This document shows positions 6,959 to 15,923 of a stretch of 36,725 bases of DNA, one piece after another. Within the stretch, counting starts at the first letter, position 1; each line of letters opens with the position of its first letter. Origin of the DNA: Thalassoglobus neptunius (lineage in GTDB: Bacteria; Planctomycetota; Planctomycetia; Planctomycetales; Planctomycetaceae). Both the position numbers and the translations under genes were made by a program. The stretch covers positions 1 through 36,725 of the forward strand of contig NZ_SIHI01000033.1 in assembly GCF_007859735.1 (NCBI RefSeq), in the 5' to 3' direction. The notes beneath the pieces were generated by a model that saw only the letters and a program-made list of their open reading frames with translations, was not told the DNA's origin and ran no database searches.

Positions 6959-9199
6959 TTAAAGCTTTGTAGGAGCTGTCACGGGTTCCATTGATGACGG
7001 AGTGGAGAAGATCAGCTTGCGTGATCGTTGCTCATCCGGGTGAAGCGATCCGAGCACGCTGGCAATAGCAGTTTCCAGATCCTTGTCGTTGGTGCTGCCG
7101 CTCATGGCTTGAAGTCGACGGAGAATTTCCGGCTTCAGCAGGTTGCCAAATCGTTGGATATGGAACGCCAGTTGAAACCCAGCTTGCTGGCGGAGTTTCA
7201 TGTCCATGTTGGGAGATTCCATGATCTCAAACAGGTGCAACTGTGCACTCGGCAAACCGATGCCTCCCAAGGCGACGACTGCATTGTCCGCCGATGCGGA
7301 ATTGGTTGTCGCGAGTCGAATTTCTTCCTCGATAGGTGCGAGGTCGAAGATCTCGGACAATCTTGTTGTGGCAATTTGTCGCAGCCAGAAACTCGCTTCG
7401 CGAATTTGTTGAGAACGCTGAGCGGATGTGAGTGGCGGAGGACTGATCTGAGCGAGAACAGGCTGAAGTGCTTTGTTGATTTCGATCGGCGAAGTTCCTT
7501 CGTCGATGTAAACGACATTCTCAAACTGGTCCTGCAAGAGGTCGAAGCGGCTGCGAATTGAACGTGGACCAAAGACGACCAGTGGAAGGTCACGTGTTCG
7601 GGAATCTGTGCGAAGATTGGTCAACGTTTGTGTCAATCCCCAGCGAATTGTATTGGGATGCAGGATTCCAATCTCAACGTCGCCCCGTTCGGCAGCGATG
7701 CGAAATCCTTCCTGTCCCGTTTCAGCAACTGATCCACGATATCCGAGTTCCTGGAAGAGTGCGGCGGTGGACGTTCCACGTTGTCCGTTGGGATCAATCA
7801 CAACACTTTGTGGGCGATCATCCGATTGAATGGCACGACCCAGAATTGGAACGATACGAGAAGATCCACGGAACGACAGCTTCGGGTCCCACTGCAGAAT
7901 CGTTATCGCAGCAGCGAGTTGAACGCGAGGATGAGCAGAACTGAGTGCATCGACGATTGGCGGAGCGGTTCGGCCTCGCAGTTGGTTTCGTGACCCGTTC
8001 AGCCCGAGAGCATGAGCTGATGACAGAGCTGATCCAACGATATGATTGTCGAGGCTGAGTTTCAGAATTTGCGAACAGAATTCCGGTCCAGCTTCAACGG
8101 CCAGATCGTGTGCGGTTCCGGGACCTGTCGGAATCGGCTGATCCCAGCCAGCTTCTTCGATATCGCGGACCATCATTGCGGCGAGAATTAATTCAGCAGA
8201 TTCGTTGCTCGAGGGAGCCAGTTCCGCAGAGTCTCGAGCGAGACGTTCGGCGAAGTAGGTGCCTGCGTTGCGGCGCGAGGTGACGTTTTCGACGACGGTT
8301 TGTTCGGTGTCACTCCAGCTCCAAACTGGAATCTCGTTCATGTCCTCGTATTTGGCTGGCCAGTCAAACTGGTTCGCAAGATAGTCGAGTGACGTCTTTT
8401 GCAGCTTCTCGGCAGCACCGTAGCCAGTCACCCGGGTTGTTTTTGCAGGGTCCTGATATCGGATTCGCGCGATAGCTTTTCGAGCGACTTCTTGAGTGCC
8501 GGGCGGAGAATTCGGCGAAAATGCCGGTTCCAGCAACCAGATGACTTCGTCTTCTCCACCGATTGCTCCCAGAACTTGAGCTGCGGTTGTTTTGACTTCG
8601 TCGATCGGTGATTGCAGTGCCCCGACAAGTGGATCGATGGCCGGTTGCCCCAGGCGAGCGAGAGTCAAAGTGAACAGATCGCGATTTTCGGGATTGCTGA
8701 CGACGGCTCTCAGAATCGGGGCGACGGCATATGGACCGAGAAGTTGAAGTTGGGTTGTTGCTTCATCTCGTTCCCTCGCCGATCCGCTCAACAACTTAAT
8801 CAGGTCGTTGGCGTATTCCGGATTTCCAACCTGTGTTTTCGCAGCTTCTGTGACGCGAGACAGCAATTCACTCGCTTCCGGATTCACCTGATCGAGTCGT
8901 GCCAGGCTGAGAAGGGCACTCATTCCGTTATTGTCACGCAGCGCGAGAAGTTGGCTGTTGTCTGGATTGAGTTGCAAGATCCGACCGAGGTAAATCTTCG
9001 CAAGTTCCGGTCGTGCGAGTTTGACAGTGAGCAGTGCTCCCTCAAACAGTTCCGGAACAGTTGTCGGTTCGGAAGCCAGAACCTGGTCTCCCTCTGGAAC
9101 GGCGAGCGGTTCCTCATCTTGTGCACAGAGTGGAGAGATCGTCGTCAACGCGAACGTGGCGAGCAGTGTTGGCAAGAGACTTGACCGCCGACTGGGCAT
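6959..9199 (-). CDS. Secreted HEAT-repeat protein with a receiver-like (inactive) domain
   Basis: A 746-residue protein with a clear signal peptide (hydrophobic core about 8-22, cleavage near LCA-QD). Residues 50-110 look TPR-like (pairs of helices, ILQLNPDNSQLLAL). Residues 130-250 contain HEAT repeats (LLGPYAVAPILRAVVSNPE, RLGQPAIDPLVGALQSP, VKTTAAQVLGAIGGE). Further HEAT units occur at about 380-440 and 620-735. Between them, residues 463-583 follow the alternating beta/alpha order of a response-regulator receiver domain: SVVIDPN, GYRGSVAETGQEGF, VEIGILHPN, RDLPLVVFG, NVVYIDE. The phosphoacceptor Asp position is His/Pro and the conserved Lys is missing, so it would be a pseudo-receiver. 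A receiver fold in an exported protein is unusual. A scaffold role is inferred. No enzyme motif is seen. Confidence 0.8.
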   Translation of the reverse strand: MPSRRSSLLPTLLATFALTTISPLCAQDEEPLAVPEGDQVLASEPTTVPELFEGALLTVKLARPELAKIYLGRILQLNPDNSQLLALRDNNGMSALLSLARLDQVNPEASELLSRVTEAAKTQVGNPEYANDLIKLLSGSARERDEATTQLQLLGPYAVAPILRAVVSNPENRDLFTLTLARLGQPAIDPLVGALQSPIDEVKTTAAQVLGAIGGEDEVIWLLEPAFSPNSPPGTQEVARKAIARIRYQDPAKTTRVTGYGAAEKLQKTSLDYLANQFDWPAKYEDMNEIPVWSWSDTEQTVVENVTSRRNAGTYFAERLARDSAELAPSSNESAELILAAMMVRDIEEAGWDQPIPTGPGTAHDLAVEAGPEFCSQILKLSLDNHIVGSALSSAHALGLNGSRNQLRGRTAPPIVDALSSAHPRVQLAAAITILQWDPKLSFRGSSRIVPILGRAIQSDDRPQSVVIDPNGQRGTSTAALFQELGYRGSVAETGQEGFRIAAERGDVEIGILHPNTIRWGLTQTLTNLRTDSRTRDLPLVVFGPRSIRSRFDLLQDQFENVVYIDEGTSPIEINKALQPVLAQISPPPLTSAQRSQQIREASFWLRQIATTRLSEIFDLAPIEEEIRLATTNSASADNAVVALGGIGLPSAQLHLFEIMESPNMDMKLRQQAGFQLAFHIQRFGNLLKPEILRRLQAMSGSTNDKDLETAIASVLGSLHPDEQRSRKLIFSTPSSMEPVTAPTKL

Positions 9200-9619
9200 G
9201 ACAGCAACTCCGGGGATGGAAGACGAGAAATTCAGATCCCCCGAAGTGAAATGGATACGATGCGCATCGATCTCCTGATTCGGGAGGCCTCCGTATCAAA
9301 GTCTATCGAACCTGAGAACCGATTGCTTGAACATCGTCTTCTGAGGAAAGGATTGTCAGCTCCGATTGAATCATTCGGTCAGCATAGGCGGGATAATCGG
9401 TACATTCGCCATGCACAACCAGACATAGGGACGAGGGCAATCAGTACGGAATTCTCGTACTGGGAAGCGGAGTTGTTTGAATGTCGCCGCAGCAACTTTC
9501 CCAATTCTATACAATCTTCCATTTGAAAACTTCACGAATACTTGATAGGACCCGTCCCACACGCGAGCATGTTCGCTGACGCGTGAACGTTTCTCAAACT
9601 CTTTAATGCAGACAAACAA
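9200..9619. other. Divergent intergenic region with nested palindromes
   Basis: This 420-bp gap must hold promoters for the minus-strand HEAT protein and the plus-strand DUF1015 gene. Within 60-100 bp of the HEAT gene start there are two perfect palindromes, CGATGCGCATCG (9258-9269) and GGAGGCCTCC (9283-9292). They are enclosed by an inverted pair GATACG (9254-9259) and CGTATC (9292-9297). They could be an operator or a leader-RNA structure. The rest shows no gene or clear site. Confidence 0.45.
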
Positions 9620-10867
9620 ATGGTGACTCTTCGACCGGTTCCCCTCGCACTCGTCCCTCGGAATTCAGAGGCAGCCACAGCGATCAGTGCTCCGAATTAC
9701 GACGAATTTCAGAGTGACCGAGAGGTTTGGGACCTCCTGCAAGCCCGACCGGACAATGTTCTGCGAGTGACCATGGCTCACTGCCACGTCGATTCTCTCG
9801 ATAATGCTCCTCAAGAAGGGGGGGAAGAGTCCCTTCGCCACTCTGCGGAACAGATGGAGTTTCTGAAGAACCATTCCGGAACGCAGCATCAGGAGAACGT
9901 GATTTGGGTCTACGAGATCACTTCTCCTCTCCGGCCCGACTCACCGCAGTTGGGAGTCGGCGGATTTGCGGCAACGAATGAAATTCGAACAGAAAACACC
10001 CCGGAAGGGACAATCATCCGGAACGAAGGCATTCGCCCTGAAAAGGCTCAGGGACGTGCGAATCTGATTGAAGCAACGAATGCTTACATTGGAACCGTGA
10101 ACCTCGCGGTTCAGGATCAGTCGCAGAAACTCCTCAGTGAACTCGAATCGATCGCGCAATCTCGTCCATGCGATTACGAGACCGTCGATGAGGGAAAGAA
10201 TCGTCATCGTGTCTGGCTCGTGACGGAGTCGGCATCTCAGCAAACTTTGATCGACCTGCTGGCTGCGGAACCTGCAGCTTACGTCGCGGATGGAAACCAT
10301 CGAAGTGCCGCAGCTGCTCAACTTGGGCTTCCGTACTTCCTCACGGTCTTCTTCCCGACGAGTCGCCTCGGCCTTGAACCTTATAATCGGCTTCTGCCGT
10401 TGAATGGTGTTTCGCCTGCGGATTTCCTTGCGAAAGCAGGGGAGCAGTTCGAAATTGAAAAGCTCGGAAAGGTTTCTCCGTTTCGGCCCGAAGCTGTTCA
10501 TACCATCGGTCTTTATCTCGATGGCGAGTGGTACAAGCTGACTCCGAAATCCGGTTCTTACAATCCAGAAAACGCGGCAGAGTCGATCGATTCGGACATT
10601 GTCCAGCGACACATCATTCATTCAATCCTGGGAATGTCGGACGCCCGGGATAAGCGAATCAATTATGTCGGTGGAAACAAGACGGCGGGCTATCTGGTCG
10701 AACGAGTCGACTCGGGCGATTTCGATCTTGCGATTTCTCTTGCTCCTGTGACCATGGATCAGTTTGTGGATGTCTGTGAACAGAGTCTGTTCATGCCTCC
10801 CAAGTCGACGTGGTTCGATCCCAAAGTCCGAAGCGGTTTGGTGATCGCGTTGCTGGACAACGAGTAA
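9620..10867 (+). CDS. DUF1015-family protein
   Basis: A 415-residue full-length member of the DUF1015 family. The recognised features are the N-terminal APNYDEF segment (family form APPYDV), a central block ending in RNEGIRPEKAQGR (family form RHE.t...r), and the diagnostic AAYVADGNHRSAAAA motif (about residues 223-237; family form IADGHHR), here with Asn in place of the first His. A C-terminal HxxIH-type segment (QRHIIHSILG) follows. The family resembles ParB/sulfiredoxin-like nucleotide-using enzymes, and a serine-kinase-type role has been suggested for some members; I treat that as unproven here. No signal peptide. No strong Shine-Dalgarno sequence precedes the ATG. Its stop codon is followed by two further TAA codons at 10-bp spacing, and then by a strong hairpin. 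Confidence 0.85.
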   Translation: MVTLRPVPLALVPRNSEAATAISAPNYDEFQSDREVWDLLQARPDNVLRVTMAHCHVDSLDNAPQEGGEESLRHSAEQMEFLKNHSGTQHQENVIWVYEITSPLRPDSPQLGVGGFAATNEIRTENTPEGTIIRNEGIRPEKAQGRANLIEATNAYIGTVNLAVQDQSQKLLSELESIAQSRPCDYETVDEGKNRHRVWLVTESASQQTLIDLLAAEPAAYVADGNHRSAAAAQLGLPYFLTVFFPTSRLGLEPYNRLLPLNGVSPADFLAKAGEQFEIEKLGKVSPFRPEAVHTIGLYLDGEWYKLTPKSGSYNPENAAESIDSDIVQRHIIHSILGMSDARDKRINYVGGNKTAGYLVERVDSGDFDLAISLAPVTMDQFVDVCEQSLFMPPKSTWFDPKVRSGLVIALLDNE

Positions 10868-10901
10868 GAACGAGTAAAACCGAGTAAGGTCGTTTAAGAG
10901 T

Positions 10902-10950
10902 GAGCGTGAACAAGTCATTTGCAAACGATGATTTGCGATTGTTCACGCTC
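10902..10950 (+). terminator. 12-bp perfect stem-loop after the DUF1015 gene
   Basis: GAGCGTGAACAA (10902-10913) pairs perfectly with TTGTTCACGCTC (10939-10950). The 25-nt loop contains its own GCAAA/TTTGC pairing. There is no U-tract directly after the stem, so it is either a factor-assisted terminator, an mRNA 3'-end stabiliser or an operator for the gene at 10995. It lies 35 bp after the stop codon and 45 bp before the next start. Confidence 0.6.
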
Positions 10951-10994
10951 AAGAACTTTGCTCTTTCATCCCTTAGCTGAAAATCGGATTCGTC

Positions 10995-11780
10995 ATGTCT
11001 TTGAATCGACTGTTGATTGTCGCTTTGGCCGCGTGTCTCGCGGTGGAGGGATCAGTCTCTGCTGACGAGCCGAACAAGCTCACGCAGCAGGAACAGGAAT
11101 CCGGATTCGAACTTCTCTTCGATGGTCAGTCTCTCGACGGATGGAATCAGAAAGGGAATTGGGCAGTCGAAGACGGGGCGATCGCTCGGAAAGATCGGGG
11201 CGGAAGCTTGACTCACTCCGAGAAATTGCCGGACGACTTCGAACTTCGTTTCGAATGGAAAGTCGGCGAAGGCAGCAACAGCGGAGTCTATTATCGCCCG
11301 GGGCAGTACGAGTATCAGATTCTCGATAGTGCGAAGCATGTTGATGGAAAGAATCCCCGAACGAGTGCGGCGTCGCTCTACTTCTGCATGCCACCATCTC
11401 ATGATGCGACAGCCCCTGTCGGCGAATGGAACCGTGGACGAATTGTGTGTCAGAAGAATGTGATTCAGCATTGGCTGAATGGAGAGAAGGTGGTCGACTT
11501 CGATTACACCGATCCAGAATGGGCGGCGAACGTGGAACTTCTCAGATTGAGAGGGGGCGATGTCGCTGCCCGTGGGGCTCATCTTTCGTTACAGGATCAC
11601 GGAGACCCGGTCTGGTACCGATCGATTCGATTGCGTTCGTTGTCCGAAGAAGATTCGATCAATCACTCGACGGTGACTCCCGCTGTCATCTCTGAGGAAG
11701 CATTGAAAGCCGAGAAAGCCAAACTCGAACGCATTTTGAAGAACCGTGAGAAACAGGCGGAAAACGCAAAGTCTGAGTAG
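10995..11780 (+). CDS. Secreted DUF1080 protein (3-keto-disaccharide hydrolase / LamG-like)
   Basis: A 261-residue exported protein: signal peptide at residues 1-23 (cleavage after SVSA), then one DUF1080 jelly-roll domain at about 35-215. Typical DUF1080 features are FELLFDGQSLDGWNQKGNWAVEDGAI near the start, the FELRFEWKVGEGSNSGVYYR strand pair, EYQILDSAKH, and the final GDPVWYRSIRLRSL. Characterised relatives cleave 3-keto-glycosides, and many planctomycete copies are of unknown substrate. Residues 215-261 are a charged helical tail rich in Lys and Glu, not part of the domain. The GT-C-like gene starts about 100 bp downstream on the same strand, so they may share a transcript. The ATG is preceded by a poor ribosome binding site. 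Confidence 0.88.
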   Translation: MSLNRLLIVALAACLAVEGSVSADEPNKLTQQEQESGFELLFDGQSLDGWNQKGNWAVEDGAIARKDRGGSLTHSEKLPDDFELRFEWKVGEGSNSGVYYRPGQYEYQILDSAKHVDGKNPRTSAASLYFCMPPSHDATAPVGEWNRGRIVCQKNVIQHWLNGEKVVDFDYTDPEWAANVELLRLRGGDVAARGAHLSLQDHGDPVWYRSIRLRSLSEEDSINHSTVTPAVISEEALKAEKAKLERILKNREKQAENAKSE

Positions 11781-11886
11781 TGCAATCGACTCTTTGGGAT
11801 CGACTTGATGCGAAAGAGTATCGGTCACGGCGCGAGTCCGCGTTTACTTGAGACGTTTGTTTCCGGAAACTATTGAGAGCGAAGTC

Positions 11887-13494
11887 GTGACGGAAGAGAT
11901 TCAATCCGAACCGTCGAAAGATCGCCGATTCGGTTGGATCAGCAGAACGGCCATTCTGGTTGCTTGTGTCGTCGGGGCAGTCGGGCAGATCTGGCTGTTG
12001 TGTTTCAGCGACTTCCTTCTGGGAGTCGAAGGGGAGTGGGTCTGGCCTCGATTCGAGTTTCAGTTGAGCATCGATCAATGGATCGCCGCAGGTGTGGCGA
12101 TCGTGTTGAGTTGCTTCATCTTTCTCTGGATCGTTCGATACAAGAGTGCTCGAACATCAGACCCGTCGCGACAAACGTCTCTGCTTTGGAAGCTTGTCTT
12201 GCTGGTTCTCGGGTTTGTCTGGCTGAACGCTGTTCTGGCGGTACAGATGCCGCAAGGTGGTCTCAGTCGAGCGGTGCTGGTGATGTTCTATCCGAGGACA
12301 TCGGGCTACTTTTGGCAGGCGACCTACGAAGCGGAGGACTGGAAGGAATTCCTCAGTGGGTATTCTGACCGGATCTCTGACGACAGTGATCCGGACAACT
12401 ATCTGCACATCGGAACGCATCCGCCGGGACTGGCAATGACGCATCGGATGTTGATCGGGCTCTGCCGATCGAGTCCGCTTCTCGTCACAATTCTGGAATC
12501 GACTCAACCAGATTCGGTTCAAGAGACCTTACAGTTTCTTCAACAGCAGTCCGGTCAAGGCGATGATCCCTTGCAGCGACCCGAATTGGCCGCTTTGTGG
12601 TTGTCGATTCTCATCACGCAACTGTTTGTCCTGTTGGCCGCGATTCCGGTTTATCTTTTGAGTCGTCGTCTCGTAGATGATCGGGCTGCGCGAGTCGCAG
12701 CGGGGTTTTGGTTGCTCGTTCCGACGGTTCTCGTCTTCTTTCCAAAGTCCGATGTGGCCTTTCCATGTCTGGCTCTCTGGATTCAACTTGTGTGGCTTAT
12801 TGCTCTCGAAAAGGAAAGCCCACTTTGGGGAGCGGTCACAGCAGTTCTTTTGATCACTTCCGCCTGGATGAGTCTCGCATTCATGACGATCGGAGTGATG
12901 TTGTTCGCGCAGTTGATTCACCAAATGGTTCTTCATCGAAGAGGAATGCGGGCATCGATCGGAGGAACAATTGCCGGGCTGTTGTTGCTGTTTGGCTTGA
13001 TCATGGCATGGGGTGTCAATCTCGTTGGAATCTGGTTTCAGAACTTTCACAATCACGCGCTCTTTTATGATCACAACTCCCGGACTTACTTCTCATGGCT
13101 CGGTGTAAATCTGCTTGAGGTTTCGACTGCGATTGGTGCGCCGCTTTTTGTTCTGGCGATCTGTGGAATCTTTTCGCTCTGTAAGCAGTTCCGAAACCTG
13201 ACTGCGTTTGCGATTCTCAGTGGACTGGCAATGTGGGCGGGGCTCTGGATCAGTGGAAAGAACATGGGAGAAGCGGCGCGGCTGTGGGGTTTTCTGCTTC
13301 CGTACGGTGTGCTCGCAGCTGCCATTACGATCGAACGATTACTCTCTGAACCGGTTTCTGATCATTCTGAAGCGGAAGCTCTTCGACCGACTCGAAGAGC
13401 TCCGTGGGCGCTCTTTGCAATCTGGTCCGCGCAAGTGGCTGTTTGTCTTGCTGCGTCGACGATCGTCGATGGATTCGGATTCACTGAGCTGTGA
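11887..13494 (+). CDS. Multi-spanning GT-C-like membrane protein (putative glycosyltransferase)
   Basis: About 535 residues with roughly ten to eleven predicted transmembrane helices. The first is at FGWISRTAILVACVVGAVG, the last near the C-terminus (APWALFAIWSAQVAVCLAAS). The large loop after helix 3 carries SDPDNYLHIGTHPPG, resembling the HPPG loop of GT-C/PMT-like lipid-linked sugar transferases, with several acidic residues that could serve as the luminal catalytic/metal site. Such enzymes move sugars from polyprenyl-phosphate donors to proteins or glycans on the outer face of the cytoplasmic membrane. Substrate is not deducible. I chose GTG at 11887. A TTG at 11848 gives a 548-residue version but has no ribosome binding site. 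It ends 38 bp from the convergent helicase gene. Confidence 0.72.
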   Translation: MTEEIQSEPSKDRRFGWISRTAILVACVVGAVGQIWLLCFSDFLLGVEGEWVWPRFEFQLSIDQWIAAGVAIVLSCFIFLWIVRYKSARTSDPSRQTSLLWKLVLLVLGFVWLNAVLAVQMPQGGLSRAVLVMFYPRTSGYFWQATYEAEDWKEFLSGYSDRISDDSDPDNYLHIGTHPPGLAMTHRMLIGLCRSSPLLVTILESTQPDSVQETLQFLQQQSGQGDDPLQRPELAALWLSILITQLFVLLAAIPVYLLSRRLVDDRAARVAAGFWLLVPTVLVFFPKSDVAFPCLALWIQLVWLIALEKESPLWGAVTAVLLITSAWMSLAFMTIGVMLFAQLIHQMVLHRRGMRASIGGTIAGLLLLFGLIMAWGVNLVGIWFQNFHNHALFYDHNSRTYFSWLGVNLLEVSTAIGAPLFVLAICGIFSLCKQFRNLTAFAILSGLAMWAGLWISGKNMGEAARLWGFLLPYGVLAAAITIERLLSEPVSDHSEAEALRPTRRAPWALFAIWSAQVAVCLAASTIVDGFGFTEL

Positions 13495-13532
13495 TAGTGC
13501 GATCAAGCTCCTGATCACCATAAGTCCAGAGA

Positions 13533-15776
13533 CTATTCTCCCAGTGGCTGCAGAGGAGCTTTGGAAGCGACGAACGTTTCTTTCTTGTCATCGCCAGAGA
13601 AGTGAACAGTCACCGTCCGTCGTCCACCGTATCCGGAGACATCAGTGACAGTGCCTCGACCATAGCGGGGATGGCGAACGAGCATTCCAATTCGGAATCC
13701 GATCGGAATATCGACGGATTCCTTTTCCCCGTTTAAGAGTGAAGCACCCGTCATCAACTTTGGAATCCCGGGCAAACCGGGAGTGGGCTTCGATTCAGGA
13801 ACCGGTTGCTGCCACTGCGTTGCGGCGAACTCTCCGGTGTCATCGACGTCGATTCGTTCACATTCAAGCTCACGGATAAACGGGCTTTCGATTGTCGGGA
13901 CGGTCCGTCCGTGCATGGAACGGATGCGAGATTCCGTCAGGTAAAGCCTCTCTTCCGCCCGCGTCATTCCGACGAACAACAAGCGTCGTTCTTCTTCCAG
14001 TTCCCGGCGACTCTCACTTTGCAGTGATCGTTCGTGCGGAATGAGTCCTTCTTCAAGACCCAGAACGAACACGATCGGAAATTCCAAACCCTTGGCAGCA
14101 TGCAGCGACATCAACGAAACTTGTCCGGAAGTGTTTTCGAGGAAGTCCGTTTCGCTGATCAACGCTGTCTGTTCCAGAAAACCTTGTAGGCTTCGGTCGT
14201 CACCCAGTGCTTCGTCGTATTGTCGGGCCGCTGCAACGAGTTCTTCCACGTTGGCGACTTTCTCCGCATCCGCTTCATTCGGAGATCCCTGCCACGGCGC
14301 GACGAAGTAGGTCTTGTCGATGATCTCGACGAGTAAATCGCCCACAGACCCAGCCCCGGCGAGTGAGAACCCGTTGATCATTTCCGCGAAACGCCGAAAG
14401 CCAACGATCGCACGCTTGGAAAGTTTTGGAACTTCTGAAGCGCGCACGCAGGCTTCGAGGGGAGTGAGATGATTCAACTGAGCCCATCGCAACAGTCGGT
14501 TCTGGGACGTTTTTCCAAGGCCTCGCAGCGGCTTGTTGACGATTCTCAGGAATGCCGTGTGATCGAGCGGGTTTTCCACCAACCGCAGATACGCGAGAAG
14601 ATCTTTGATTTCAGCTCGATCGTAGAACGCGACTCCGGAAGCAACCTGAAACGGGACACGATGACGCATCAGTGCCGTTTCCACCTGTCGTGACAGGGCA
14701 TTGACACGATAGAAAATGGCGACATCGCTCCATTGGTAGTCGCCGGTGTCCACGAGATCCCGAATCTCTTGAGCGATACCAGCCGCTTCCGCGCGGCTGT
14801 CGGGGAAAATCAGCAAACGGACCGGTTCTCCGTCGGCCTGCGCTGTGAACAGTTTCTTGGCTTTTAGCTGTCGATTACATGCGATGAGGCTGTCTGCTGA
14901 ACGAAGGATGAGTCCGGTGCTTCGAAAGTTCTGTTCGAGCCGTATTGTTTGAGCGGTTGGGAAGTCACGTTCAAAACGCAGAATGTTTTCAATTCTGGCA
15001 CCACGCCATCCATAGATTGACTGGTCCGGGTCCCCGGTGACACAAAGGTTTTGATGATGTTGAGCGAGCGCAGCCACGATCTGATATTGAGCTGAGTTCG
15101 TATCCTGATACTCGTCGACGAGGATATAGCGGTATCGCTGCGCGAGTTCCCGGCAGAGTTCGGTTTGCTCGGCCAGCATCAGCGCGACGTGCATCAACAA
15201 GTCGTCAAAGTCGACAGCGTTCGATTCGAGCAATGCTTTCTGGTAGGCGGGGTAAGCCTTCCGAACGACTCCGTCCCAGTGATTGCTCACGCCTTCATCA
15301 AACCGCTCATTGAAGTTCTCGGGAGTGATCAGGTCGTTTTTGGCGTCGCTGATTCTCCACAGGACTTTTTCCGGTGAGAAGTGAACGGTGTCAAAGTCGA
15401 GGTCGTTCAAAACAATCCGCAAGAGTTGTTTTTGGTCAGACGTGTCGAGGATGGAGAATGAGGATTTGATTCCAACGACGTCTCCGTACTCCCGCAGAAT
15501 TCGTGCACAGAATCTGTGAAAGGTGCTGACCCAGATTCGCTGGCCCGGGAGCAGGGCTTCCACACGTGCCCCCATTTCCTTGGCAGCTTTGTTGGTGAAC
15601 GTGATCGCTAAGAGGTTTCTCGGATGAACGTTAGCGTTCATGACGAGGTTGGCAATTCGCCGTGTCACGACACGCGTTTTGCCCGATCCGGGCCCTGCGA
15701 CGATCAGCAAGGGGCCGTTGATAAAGTGAACAGCTTCGGCCTGTGAGTCGGTCAACCCATCGGAAAGAACATTCAT
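13533..15776 (-). CDS. UvrD/PcrA-type superfamily 1A DNA helicase
   Basis: A 747-residue full-length 3'-5' helicase. All motifs are visible: Q motif LTDSQAEAV, Walker A AGPGSGKT (K33), motif II VDEYQDTN, motif III GDPDQSIYGWRGA, motif IV LEQNFRSTG, motif V SLHAAKGLEFPIVFV with GLIPHERS, and motif VI EERRLLFVGMTRAEERLYL. The C-terminal ~50 residues form the PcrA/UvrD Tudor-like tail (VRHPRYGRGTVTDVSG and VHFSGDDKKETF) that contacts RNA polymerase in characterised homologues. Roles are nucleotide-excision and mismatch repair, and removal of stalled complexes. The start ATG has no obvious Shine-Dalgarno sequence. Its upstream region contains two hairpins transcribable on the opposite strand. uvrD or pcrA would both be reasonable names, so the symbol is left open. 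Confidence 0.95.
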   Translation of the reverse strand: MNVLSDGLTDSQAEAVHFINGPLLIVAGPGSGKTRVVTRRIANLVMNANVHPRNLLAITFTNKAAKEMGARVEALLPGQRIWVSTFHRFCARILREYGDVVGIKSSFSILDTSDQKQLLRIVLNDLDFDTVHFSPEKVLWRISDAKNDLITPENFNERFDEGVSNHWDGVVRKAYPAYQKALLESNAVDFDDLLMHVALMLAEQTELCRELAQRYRYILVDEYQDTNSAQYQIVAALAQHHQNLCVTGDPDQSIYGWRGARIENILRFERDFPTAQTIRLEQNFRSTGLILRSADSLIACNRQLKAKKLFTAQADGEPVRLLIFPDSRAEAAGIAQEIRDLVDTGDYQWSDVAIFYRVNALSRQVETALMRHRVPFQVASGVAFYDRAEIKDLLAYLRLVENPLDHTAFLRIVNKPLRGLGKTSQNRLLRWAQLNHLTPLEACVRASEVPKLSKRAIVGFRRFAEMINGFSLAGAGSVGDLLVEIIDKTYFVAPWQGSPNEADAEKVANVEELVAAARQYDEALGDDRSLQGFLEQTALISETDFLENTSGQVSLMSLHAAKGLEFPIVFVLGLEEGLIPHERSLQSESRRELEEERRLLFVGMTRAEERLYLTESRIRSMHGRTVPTIESPFIRELECERIDVDDTGEFAATQWQQPVPESKPTPGLPGIPKLMTGASLLNGEKESVDIPIGFRIGMLVRHPRYGRGTVTDVSGYGGRRTVTVHFSGDDKKETFVASKAPLQPLGE

Positions 15777-15891
15777 AAGCGATTATTGAGCGTAGAGTTG
15801 TGAGTATTGGAAGATTGGGTGAGCGAGGAGACATCTGCAGAAAATCTTAGCAATCAGTTTATGAAAAACTGGTATTTCGAACGTATCAGTA

Positions 15892-15919
15892 TTGATTTTC
15901 ATCGCATGCGATCTAATAT
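15892..15919 (+). promoter_or_regulatory. Putative promoter of the candidate small RNA
   Basis: TTGATT (15892-15897) and TAATAT (15914-15919) are separated by 16 bp and each match four of six positions of the sigma-70 consensus. Transcription would begin near 15924-15927, exactly at the first hairpin. No gene on this strand needs a promoter here. Confidence 0.4.
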
Positions 15920-15923
15920 TCAG

